From Nocardioides sp. (lineage in GTDB: Bacteria; Actinomycetota; Actinomycetes; Propionibacteriales; Nocardioidaceae), in assembly GCA_029264225.1 (NCBI GenBank), contig JARICB010000092.1:1-13606 (forward strand): a DNA stretch of 13,606 nucleotides, written 5' to 3'. The position numbers and the translations under genes are program-made. Below are positions 6,632-12,441 of this stretch, one piece after another. The first letter of the stretch is position 1; each line of letters begins with the position of its first letter. The notes beneath the pieces are model-generated. The model ran no database searches. It had not been told where the DNA came from and saw nothing but the letters and a program-made list of their open reading frames with translations.

Positions 6632-6634
6632 CTT

Positions 6635-6650
6635 AAGCAATGTGTTGCTT
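6635..6650. terminator. small hairpin after the acyltransferase gene
   Basis: AAGCAA (6635-6640) and TTGCTT (6645-6650) form a 6-bp stem with a TGTG loop, directly after the stop. It is AT-rich and weak in this GC-rich genome, but it is the only hairpin near the stop. The rest of the convergent gap 6651-6769 holds only an imperfect repeat (CTCAAGACC 6722-6730 with GGTCTGAG 6750-6757) that may end parB transcription. Confidence 0.3.
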
Positions 6651-6769
6651 GGTGGCTTTAGATATAGGTCGTCTTGTCGACATTTCACCGTATGCGCAGG
6701 TCAGCGAGGTGCACGGCTCGTCTCAAGACCGCACAGGCGCGCGCTATGAGGTCTGAGTGACGACGTTAC

Positions 6770-7747
6770 CTACACGGGACGGTCGGTACGATTGCGTGGG
6801 TCCATGATCTCTACGATCCGGCGCAGGTCCTCCAGGGTGGCGAACTCGATCGTTACCTTGCCCTTGGACCTGCCCAGGTCGACCTTTACCCGGGTCTCCA
6901 GACGGTCGGAGAGTCGCTCCGCGAGATCCGCCAGGCCCGGTGCCGTAGGCCGATTGCGCTGGGCCCGGGTGGACGATGTCTGCCCGGGGCCGAGCGAAAC
7001 GATCTCCTCTAGGCCCCGCACGCTGATGCCCTCAGCACTGACTCGAGCGGCCAAACGATCCTGGAGATCGGCGTCCTCGATGCTCAGCAGCGCCCTGGCG
7101 TGTCCCGCGGACAACACACCGGCGGCGACACGACGCTGCACTGCCGGTGACAGCTTCAGCAGCCGCAAGGTGTTGCTGATCTGTGGCCGCGACCGGCCGA
7201 TTCGCTGGGCCAACTCTTCGTGGGTGCAGCCGAAATCCTCCAGCAGCTGCCCGTAGGCGGCTGCCTCTTCCAGCGGGTTGAGCTGCGAACGGTGCAAGTT
7301 CTCCAGGAGGGCGTCCCGGAGCATGTCGTCGTCTTCGGTCTGCCGCACAATGGCGGGAATGGCGTCGAGACCAGCCTCCTGAGCCGCCCTCCAACGCCGC
7401 TCACCCATGATCAGCTCGTACTCGTCATCACCGGTGCGTCGTACGACGATCGGCTGGAGCAGGCCTACCTCGGTAATCGAGTGCACCAGCTCCGCCAGTG
7501 CCTCCTCCTCGAAGACCTGCCGGGGCTGACGGGCATTGGGACGCACGGAGCGGATGGGCAACTCCGCAAAGTAGGCACCCGCGACCAGTGACGGGCTGCC
7601 GGAGGCGGCGTCAGGTTCCCCCGCATCCACGCCGGGATTCTTCGCCGGGTCGCTCGGAGCGGCTGCTGGTTCCGGCGGGCCCGTGGGAATCAGCGACCCC
7701 AGACCTCGCCCTAGCCCGCGTCGGGGTTGCTTGGGGGTCGTGGTCAT
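6770..7747 (-). CDS. parB: chromosome-partitioning protein ParB (CTPase clamp)
   Basis: The product is 325 residues. The basic N-terminal peptide RRGLGRGLGSLI (9-20) is the segment that stimulates ParA, followed by an Ala/Pro-rich linker. The N-domain carries the CTP-binding motifs GERRWRA (115-121) and ENLHRSQLNPLEEA (149-162). The parS-reading helix-turn-helix is at about 176-198 (HEELAQRIGRSRPQISNTL). The C-terminal dimerisation domain is about 270-320 (ETRVKVDLGRSKGKVTIEF). ParB loads at parS, slides as a CTP-dependent clamp and recruits ParA and SMC near the origin. The ATG overlaps the parA stop (ATGA), so the two are translationally coupled, with AAGGGAGC as ribosome binding site inside parA. 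It is the last gene of the leftward cluster. Confidence 0.97.
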   Translation of the reverse strand: MTTTPKQPRRGLGRGLGSLIPTGPPEPAAAPSDPAKNPGVDAGEPDAASGSPSLVAGAYFAELPIRSVRPNARQPRQVFEEEALAELVHSITEVGLLQPIVVRRTGDDEYELIMGERRWRAAQEAGLDAIPAIVRQTEDDDMLRDALLENLHRSQLNPLEEAAAYGQLLEDFGCTHEELAQRIGRSRPQISNTLRLLKLSPAVQRRVAAGVLSAGHARALLSIEDADLQDRLAARVSAEGISVRGLEEIVSLGPGQTSSTRAQRNRPTAPGLADLAERLSDRLETRVKVDLGRSKGKVTIEFATLEDLRRIVEIMDPRNRTDRPV

Positions 7748-8853
7748 CGAGGGGCTCCCTTGGTTGCGATTTCGCGGGCGGCCTCGAGATAGCTCAACGC
7801 GCCGGCCGACGCAGGATCGTAGGTCATGACGGTCTGCCCGTAGGAGGGCGCCTCCGAGACCCGGACCGAACGTGGAATTGCGGTGCTCAGCACCTCTGGA
7901 CCGAAGTGCTCGCGCACTTCGGTCGCGACATTGGATGCCAGGCGCGTGCGGGCGTCGTACATCGTCAACAGGATCGTGCTGACGATGAGTTCGGGGTTGA
8001 GGTGCTTGCGGACCATGTCGACCGTCTCAAGCAGTTGGCCCAGCCCCTCCAGGGAGTAGTACTCCGCCTGGATCGGGATGAACATCTCTTGGCCCGCAAC
8101 AAGAGCATTGAGAGTAAGGAGTCCCAACGAAGGCGGACAGTCGACGAACACGTAGTCGAAGCGATCCTCGCCCGCCTCCACGGCGCTGCCGATGCGAGGG
8201 TGAGCAGCAATGGCCTGCTTCAGTCTGGTTTCACGTGAAACCATGCTCACCAATTCGATCTCGGCGCCAGCCAGGTCGATCGTCGCTGGCACTACCCAGA
8301 GTCCCTCCACCTCATCGCTCTTGGAGATGACATCGGCCAGGGGCTGGCCGTCGACAAGCATGTCGTAGGTCGAGGGAACGCCCCGGTGGTGATCGATACT
8401 GAGAGCGGTGGAGGCATTGCCTTGCGGATCGAGGTCGATAACCAGGACTCGTTGGCCCAGTTGTGCGAGCGCCGCAGCGACATTCACGGTCGAGGTCGTC
8501 TTACCAACGCCGCCCTTCTGGTTCGCCACGACGAACACCCGGGTGGCGTCGGGACGGGGGACGGGCCGGCCCCGGTGCAACCCGCCACTGCGGGCCAACA
8601 CCGAGTGCTCAGCTGCCCGCGCCAAGGGAGTGGTGTCATCGTGGAAGTCGGTGCCAGATTCGGCGAGCATGGCCGCCGTGCGCACCTGGAATGGAGATGT
8701 TTCACGTGAAACGGGCGAACCCTCGACCTGTGGATGAACTTCAGGTTTCTGTGGAGAGTCACGCTCAGCAGGCCCGGAATCACCGGTGGATAACTTTTGA
8801 CCGGCCCGTTCCGGGCCAGGCCAACCAGTGGGACGATCGGAGTCCTCGGTCAC
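7744..8853 (-). CDS. parA: chromosome-partitioning ATPase ParA
   Basis: The product is 369 residues from GTG at 8853, which has GAAAGG five bases upstream; the frame also opens at a GTG at 8868 that lacks a ribosome binding site. The deviant Walker A KGGVGKTT is at 113-120 and Walker A' DLDPQGN at 140-146; FVDCPPSLG and the helix before SEAPSYGQTV complete the ParA/MinD fold. About 105 residues of Pro/Ser/Gly/Glu-rich, probably disordered sequence precede the ATPase domain. An internal ATG at 8670 would give a shorter protein of about 308 residues and cannot be excluded. ParA binds the nucleoid nonspecifically as an ATP dimer and pulls ParB-parS complexes apart. Two parS sites lie in its coding sequence, each read as VSRET. 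Confidence 0.95.
   Translation of the reverse strand: MTEDSDRPTGWPGPERAGQKLSTGDSGPAERDSPQKPEVHPQVEGSPVSRETSPFQVRTAAMLAESGTDFHDDTTPLARAAEHSVLARSGGLHRGRPVPRPDATRVFVVANQKGGVGKTTSTVNVAAALAQLGQRVLVIDLDPQGNASTALSIDHHRGVPSTYDMLVDGQPLADVISKSDEVEGLWVVPATIDLAGAEIELVSMVSRETRLKQAIAAHPRIGSAVEAGEDRFDYVFVDCPPSLGLLTLNALVAGQEMFIPIQAEYYSLEGLGQLLETVDMVRKHLNPELIVSTILLTMYDARTRLASNVATEVREHFGPEVLSTAIPRSVRVSEAPSYGQTVMTYDPASAGALSYLEAAREIATKGAPR
8227..8242. promoter_or_regulatory. parS: parS site 1 (inside parA)
   Basis: GGTTTCACGTGAAACC is a perfect 16-bp palindrome containing the 14-bp parS core GTTTCACGTGAAAC; only the outermost bases differ from TGTTTCACGTGAAACA. It is the loading site for the ParB CTPase clamp. 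Its minus-strand translation is part of the VSRET segment of ParA. Confidence 0.93.
8698..8713. promoter_or_regulatory. parS: parS site 2 (inside the parA 5' region)
   Basis: TGTTTCACGTGAAACG matches 15 of 16 positions of the parS consensus. It lies in the disordered N-terminal part of ParA and is again translated as VSRET. It is 471 bp from site 1 and 909 bp from site 3. Confidence 0.93.
8729..8793 (-). promoter_or_regulatory. cluster of three DnaA-box-like sequences in parA 5' coding region
   Basis: TGTGGATGA (8729-8737), TGTGGAGAG (8750-8758) and GGTGGATAA (8785-8793) read on the minus strand as TCATCCACA, CTCTCCACA and TTATCCACC. These have 8, 7 and 8 of 9 matches to TTATCCACA. All have the same orientation and sit 16 bp beyond parS site 2. 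They could be binding sites for DnaA or chance enrichment. Confidence 0.4.
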
Positions 8854-8898
8854 ACCAGGACCTTTCACAGAGTTGAAGAATCTACGGGCCGACGTCGC

Positions 8899-9597
8899 TC
8901 AGCGACGGCGGCTCTTGCGTAGGGAACGTGAGGCGGGCAAACCTACCCGGCTAGGGTCATTCCAGGCCACCCGCACGGCCAACGTGCTGTGGACAAGCGA
9001 CTCCCCCCCCAGGTTTAGGATCTCTGGTTCCGCGCAGCCGAGCGAGCGCAGGGTACGACGCGCTTCCGAGATCTCGGCAGCCACCGACGAGCCCTTCATG
9101 GCGATCAGCGCGCCGGTGGGCGCTACCAGAGGCATGGACCAGCGGAGGAGTCTTTCCAGTGGGGCCAGGGCCCGGGAGGTGACGACGTCGAAGGCGTGGC
9201 GCTCGGTAATCTCCTCGGCGCGACCGCGCACGACGGTGACGTGCTCGAGACCCAACTCCGCTACTACCTCGTCGAGGAACGTCGTCCGCCTCAGTAACGG
9301 CTCGACCAGTGTGATGCTCAGGTCGGGCCTCGCGATCGCCAGTACGATTCCGGGTAGGCCCGCCCCGCTGCCGATGTCGCAGACCGACGAATCACGGGGG
9401 ATCGCCTCGGCGAGCACGGCACAGTTGAGGAGGTGTCGGTCCCACAGTCGCGGCGCCTCCCGAGGCCCGATCAGGCCCCGTACGACCCCATCCGTTGCAA
9501 GCAGCACGGCATACTGATCCGCCAACGCGATGGCGTCCGGGCCGAACAGCGCCAACGCCGCATCGGGTCGGGCCGCGACGGGTCCCTCGGGGGTCAT
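8899..9597 (-). CDS. rsmG: 16S rRNA (guanine(527)-N7)-methyltransferase RsmG (GidB)
   Basis: The product is 232 residues. A Rossmann-fold methyltransferase core follows the family motif LWDRHLLNC (51-59). The SAM-binding motif I is DIGSGAGLPGI (74-84), with VEPLLRR (99-105) after the second strand and SRALAPL (about 140) as the substrate-side loop. It methylates N7 of G527 in 16S rRNA; loss is known to give low-level streptomycin resistance. The ATG at 9597 has no good Shine-Dalgarno, and a parS site occupies the region 10 to 25 bases upstream. That may leave translation dependent on coupling with khpB 42 bp upstream. The tail SRSLRKSRRR is basic and not needed for the fold. Confidence 0.95.
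   Translation of the reverse strand: MTPEGPVAARPDAALALFGPDAIALADQYAVLLATDGVVRGLIGPREAPRLWDRHLLNCAVLAEAIPRDSSVCDIGSGAGLPGIVLAIARPDLSITLVEPLLRRTTFLDEVVAELGLEHVTVVRGRAEEITERHAFDVVTSRALAPLERLLRWSMPLVAPTGALIAMKGSSVAAEISEARRTLRSLGCAEPEILNLGGESLVHSTLAVRVAWNDPSRVGLPASRSLRKSRRR
8988..8996 (-). promoter_or_regulatory. perfect actinobacterial DnaA box inside rsmG
   Basis: TGTGGACAA reads on the minus strand as TTGTCCACA, the preferred DnaA box of high-GC actinobacteria such as Streptomyces. It is the best box in the window, but lies within coding sequence near the rsmG 3' end. Confidence 0.5.
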
Positions 9598-9606
9598 CGC
9601 GGCCGA

Positions 9607-9622
9607 GGTTTCACGTGAAACA
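9607..9622. promoter_or_regulatory. parS: parS site 3 (between khpB and rsmG)
   Basis: GGTTTCACGTGAAACA matches 15 of 16 parS consensus positions. It is the only intergenic copy here, in the 42-bp gap between the khpB stop and the rsmG start, where a ribosome binding site would be expected. Confidence 0.93.
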
Positions 9623-9639
9623 TGACGCCCACGGTTCGA

Positions 9640-10212
9640 TCAGGCCGGCAGGATGACGACGAAACGACGGGGCTCGGCGCCCTCAGATTCCGAGGTCAGG
9701 CCAGCCGCAGCCACCGCGTCGTGGACGACCTTGCGTTCAAAGGAGGTCATCGGGTCGAGCGCGATCCGCTCGCCCGTCTTCTTCACCTCTGCCAATTTCT
9801 CGGTCGCCAGCGCAACCAGCCGCTCACGCTGCTCGGCTCGGTAGCCAGAGATGTCGAGCATGAGACGCGAGCGTTCACCGGTCTCCCGGTAGACCGCCAG
9901 CCGAGTGAGCTCCTGGAGCGCATCGAGCACCTCGCCTTTACCACCCACCAGTTGGGACAGGTCCGCTCCGACAATCGAGACCGCGGCGCGGTCACCCTCG
10001 ACGTCCATGTCCAGGTCGCCATCCAGGTCCGCGATGTCGAGGAGCTCTTCGAGGTAGTCAGCGGCGATATCGCCCTCGTTCTCCAGGCGTTCGACCTTCG
10101 AGCCTCGATCGGTGCCGCCCTGAGAGCCGGTGTCGGTGCCCGACGCTTCCGCTTCGATGCTCACCTGGTCGGTCTGGTTCATGTCCGTGCCGGTGTCACT
10201 GGATTCAGTCAC
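9640..10212 (-). CDS. khpB: KH/R3H-domain RNA-binding protein KhpB (Jag, SpoIIIJ-associated)
   Basis: The product is 190 residues. The first 45 residues are Asp/Thr/Ser/Gly-rich and probably disordered; the N-terminal Jag-N domain of Firmicutes is absent. The KH domain spans about 48-122 with the RNA-contacting loop VGGKGEVL (GGKG at 90-93). The R3H domain spans about 124-190, with the RxxxH signature R160-H164 (ERKVVHDAV) and the end strand RRFVVILPA. It is a cytoplasmic RNA-binding protein that partners KhpA and is linked in other bacteria to cell division and envelope control. The start is GTG at 10212 with AGGAG six bases upstream. It lies between yidC (58 bp) and rsmG, as in most actinobacteria. 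Confidence 0.93.
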   Translation of the reverse strand: MTESSDTGTDMNQTDQVSIEAEASGTDTGSQGGTDRGSKVERLENEGDIAADYLEELLDIADLDGDLDMDVEGDRAAVSIVGADLSQLVGGKGEVLDALQELTRLAVYRETGERSRLMLDISGYRAEQRERLVALATEKLAEVKKTGERIALDPMTSFERKVVHDAVAAAGLTSESEGAEPRRFVVILPA

Positions 10213-10270
10213 GTGCTTCTCCTACCGTCTGCTGCGAAACGCGGTCGAACCGCGGGGAAATGTGGGGGAG

Positions 10271-11263
10271 CTACTTGCCCGACTTCTTCTGTTGCTGACG
10301 CTGCTTCTGCTGGCGTTGGGCCTTGGTGTTGCGCTTGGGCTGGACACGAGGAGCCGGCTGTGGCTCGACCTCTGCCGTGGTGCTCATGGTCCCGTCCTGA
10401 CCGCCGCCGAGTTCAGTGTCGCCACCCTTGCGCGCAGCCCTGGCCTTGTCGCGCTCTTGCTTCGCGGCTGCGGCGGGCGTGCCGGGGGCGGGGTTGTTCC
10501 GGATTACGTAGAACTGCTGGCCCATGGTCCACAGGTTGGATGTGGTCCAGTAGAGGAGCACGCCGATGGGGAATGCGACGCCACCGACGGCAAAGACGAC
10601 GGGCAACACGTAGAGGAGCAGCTTCTGCTGCTGCGCGTAGGGACCACTGAGGGCATCGGCCGGCATGTTCTTGCTCATCAGCTGCCGCTGGGTCAGGAAC
10701 GTGGTGGCCGTCATGGCCAGCACCAACGTCGCAGCAACGGCCAGGACGCCCAGGTTGCCATCGGCCTTGATCAAGGTCGCTGAGATGGGCACCGATCCGA
10801 AGAGCTTCGCCTGACCGAACTGCTCCGCCAGCGTCTGGGTGAGTACGCCCTTGCCCTCGCCCTTGGCCGCGTGGTTCAGCAGCCGGAACAGCGCCAGGAA
10901 GATCGGCATCTGCAACAGGATCGGCAGACACGAAGCAAACGGATTGGTGCCCGAGTCCTTGTAGAGCTTCATCGTCTCCTGGGCGAGACGTTCCCGGTCG
11001 TGGCCGTACTTCTTCTGCAGCTCCTTGACCTTGGGCTGGATCAGCTGCATGTTTCGGCTGGACTTGATCTGCTTGACGAACAGCGGGATCAGCGCCGCCC
11101 GGATCACCAGGGTCAGACCTACGATGGACAGAGCCCAGGCCGCGCCACTTTCGGGGCCGAAGACCTTTCCGAGCACGCTGTGGAAGCCGACCAGCACGAA
11201 CGAGATGGCGTAGTAGAGCGGCGCCATGATGAAACTGCCGATGGAACTGAAGAAGTCGAGCAC
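10271..11263 (-). CDS. yidC: membrane protein insertase YidC/Oxa1
   Basis: The product is 330 residues. Five membrane segments are seen at about 10-32, 43-63, 112-130, 171-191 and 214-239. The conserved groove arginine R55 is in VIRAALIP, the cytoplasmic helical hairpin QPKVKELQKKYGHDRERLAQE follows TM2, and MPIFLALFRLLN and VLLYWTTSNLWTMGQQ are family hallmarks. The large periplasmic domain of Gram-negative YidC is absent, as expected. The C-terminal 75 residues are Lys/Arg/Gln-rich and could contact the ribosome. It inserts membrane proteins alone or with SecYEG. The GTG start at 11263 directly follows the yidD stop (TGAGTG), with GGGAG as ribosome binding site. Confidence 0.96.
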   Translation of the reverse strand: MLDFFSSIGSFIMAPLYYAISFVLVGFHSVLGKVFGPESGAAWALSIVGLTLVIRAALIPLFVKQIKSSRNMQLIQPKVKELQKKYGHDRERLAQETMKLYKDSGTNPFASCLPILLQMPIFLALFRLLNHAAKGEGKGVLTQTLAEQFGQAKLFGSVPISATLIKADGNLGVLAVAATLVLAMTATTFLTQRQLMSKNMPADALSGPYAQQQKLLLYVLPVVFAVGGVAFPIGVLLYWTTSNLWTMGQQFYVIRNNPAPGTPAAAAKQERDKARAARKGGDTELGGGQDGTMSTTAEVEPQPAPRVQPKRNTKAQRQQKQRQQQKKSGK

Positions 11264-11515
11264 TCAAGCTCCCTGAGTCGGAGTCGGGCCCGCACGCCTG
11301 GTGCGGGGTGGAACGGGGTCATAACCACCGGCAGCCCACGGGTGGCACCGGGCCAGCCGGCGCACAGCCAACCAGGAACCGCGAAACGCGCCGTACTCAG
11401 TGACCGCGTCGAGCGCGTAGGCCGAGCACGAAGGATGGTAGCGACAGACCTGACCGTAGAGCGGACTGATCAAGGTGCGGTAGGCCCTGAGGAAGCCGAT
11501 CAGCAGGAATTTCAC
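11264..11515 (-). CDS. yidD: membrane protein insertion efficiency factor YidD
   Basis: The product is 83 residues from GTG at 11515. The signature [11 protein letters not shown] is at 24-34 and ARCHPW at 55-60, with three cysteines. [21 protein letters not shown] is the amphipathic N-terminal segment (split here: [21 protein letters not shown]). The GTG overlaps the rnpA stop by GTGA and has AGGG upstream. A TTG at 11536 in frame would add seven residues not typical of the family, so I prefer 11515. The protein sits at the inner membrane and assists insertion with YidC, which is encoded next to it. Confidence 0.94.
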   Translation of the reverse strand: MKFLLIGFLRAYRTLISPLYGQVCRYHPSCSAYALDAVTEYGAFRGSWLAVRRLARCHPWAAGGYDPVPPRTRRAGPTPTQGA

Positions 11516-11865
11516 GACGTCACCCTGCTGAGGCAACGTTCCAGATCAGCAGCCAGGTCCGTATACGACGCGTACGCGGCCCGGGGCAGTGCCCGGACCA
11601 CGAGTACGGCAGAACCCGGAAGCGCCGCCAACGTAGGCAGGTGCTCCCGGGTCAGGTGTCGCAGTCGGCGCTTGACGCGGTTGCGGACCACGGCGTTGCC
11701 CACGGCCTTACTGACCACGAAGCCCACGCGCACCGGCTCACCGGCGGCCTGATCTTCGTGGACAGCGAGATGGATCACGAGCGTGGTGGACCCGCAACGA
11801 CGCCCAGACCGCACAGTGACACGGAACGTGTCACTGTCAACGAGCCGATGCGCCGCGGGTAACAC
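11512..11865 (-). CDS. rnpA: ribonuclease P protein component
   Basis: The product is 117 residues. The N-terminal [14 protein letters not shown], the [18 protein letters not shown] strand-helix and the RNR motif [10 protein letters not shown] (61-70) define the C5 protein of RNase P, which helps the catalytic RNA cleave 5' leaders of pre-tRNA. The start is GTG at 11865 by alignment with the family's MLPAAHRL start. The frame is open far upstream (to 12249), but that stretch overlaps rpmH in another frame and is not real coding sequence. No strong Shine-Dalgarno is visible, and rpmH ends only 26 bp upstream, so coupled translation is likely. It overlaps yidD by 4 bp. Confidence 0.95.
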   Translation of the reverse strand: MLPAAHRLVDSDTFRVTVRSGRRCGSTTLVIHLAVHEDQAAGEPVRVGFVVSKAVGNAVVRNRVKRRLRHLTREHLPTLAALPGSAVLVVRALPRAAYASYTDLAADLERCLSRVTS

Positions 11866-11891
11866 GGACGTGATCGCCGCAGACGCTGACG

Positions 11892-12029
11892 TTAGACGGC
11901 CAGTTCCTTGCGACCCTTGCGGCGGCGGGCCGCGAGGATCGAGCGGCCGGCACGCGTGCGCATGCGCAGGCGGAACCCGTGCACCTTGTGACGGCGGCGG
12001 TTGTTCGGCTGGTACGTACGCTTGCTCAC
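11892..12029 (-). CDS. rpmH: 50S ribosomal protein L34
   Basis: The product is 45 residues: starts [19 protein letters not shown] and ends GRKELAV, the full canonical L34. About 45 percent of residues are Lys, Arg or His, as expected for this rRNA-binding protein of the large subunit. The start is GTG at 12029 with GGAGAA upstream at 12036-12041; the stop is TAA at 11892-11894. It is the first gene of the leftward cluster and stands divergent from dnaA, the classic bacterial origin arrangement. Confidence 0.97.
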   Translation of the reverse strand: MSKRTYQPNNRRRHKVHGFRLRMRTRAGRSILAARRRKGRKELAV

Positions 12030-12267
12030 GAGTTCTTCTCCGATGCAGTTTCTTTAAGGATGTCCACCCCACAGCGGGACTTGGCGCACCCGGGCCAGTG
12101 ACTCGACCACCACCCAGGAGGGCGCTGGACAACAACTGGATTGGTACCGGGCTCGGCTCTTCGGCCGGCACCGCCCACCCACGCGCGCTCATGCGGTGAA
12201 CGCGGAGTCGTGGACATGCGGCACCCGTCGACACGGAGTGACCGCCCAACGGTACGCGGGCCTGTGA

Positions 12268-12295
12268 ATTATGGTCAAACTCAGGACCTTGTCAT
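12268..12295 (-). promoter_or_regulatory. candidate rpmH operon promoter (ATGACA-N16-CATAAT)
   Basis: On the minus strand the -35 ATGACA (12290-12295) and -10 CATAAT (12268-12273) each match 5 of 6 consensus bases with a 16-bp spacer, strong for a GC-rich genome. Transcription would begin near 12261, giving a leader of about 230 nt before rpmH. A second overlapping possibility is TTGACC (12273-12278) with TACCGT (12249-12254), 18 bp apart. Confidence 0.6.
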
Positions 12296-12307
12296 ACCCG
12301 GTGAGCC

Positions 12308-12405
12308 TGTGGATGACGGCTTGCCGGACCCATTCGCGCCTTGTTAGTTTGCGGGGTGGCCCGCCCCTCGCAATGGTTCACAGCTGTGGAGAACCTTGTG
12401 GAGGA
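12308..12405 (-). promoter_or_regulatory. degenerate DnaA boxes upstream of dnaA
   Basis: TGTGGATGA (12308-12316), TGTGGAGAA (12385-12393) and TGTGGAGGA (12397-12405) read as TCATCCACA, TTCTCCACA and TCCTCCACA on the minus strand, 7 to 8 of 9 consensus matches. The middle one overlaps the 10-bp palindrome CACAGCTGTG (12379-12388). They surround the candidate dnaA start site and would suit autoregulation by DnaA. Confidence 0.45.
12321..12350 (+). promoter_or_regulatory. candidate dnaA promoter (TTGCCG-N18-TAGTTT)
   Basis: The -35 TTGCCG (12321-12326) and -10 TAGTTT (12345-12350, TANNNT) have an 18-bp spacer. Transcription would begin near 12357, leaving a leader of about 85 nt that holds the DnaA-box-like sequences and the ribosome binding site. 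Confidence 0.4.
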
Positions 12406-12441
12406 AACATCAGCATCATCAGACGCAGGAGAAGGTAGGCC

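Larger units (their letters stand above)
12030..12441. other. 412-bp divergent rpmH-dnaA intergenic region
   Basis: No coding sequence is supported here. The rpmH-proximal half (12060-12250) is GC-rich, with the imperfect inverted repeat GGTACCGG/CCGGCACC (12142-12171) in what would be the rpmH leader. The dnaA-proximal half (12260-12441) is less GC-rich and contains the promoters and degenerate DnaA boxes listed separately. The number of good boxes is too low for the whole oriC, which in actinobacteria is usually between dnaA and dnaN. Confidence 0.8.

Noticed and set aside
6681..6695. parS-like sequence ATTTCACCGTATG near 6685
   Set aside because: Only half of the palindrome is present; the CACGTG centre is missing.
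10198..10216. CACGTG at the khpB start
   Set aside because: It shares only the hexamer centre with parS; the flanking TTT/AAA arms are absent.
11866..12249. N-terminal extension of rnpA up to 12249
   Set aside because: It covers rpmH in another frame and the rpmH leader. The family start MLPAAHRL corresponds to GTG at 11865.
12060..12260. oriC proper in the rpmH-dnaA gap
   Set aside because: Only a few degenerate DnaA boxes and no clear AT-rich unwinding element are present. Actinobacterial oriC is usually between dnaA and dnaN, beyond the window.
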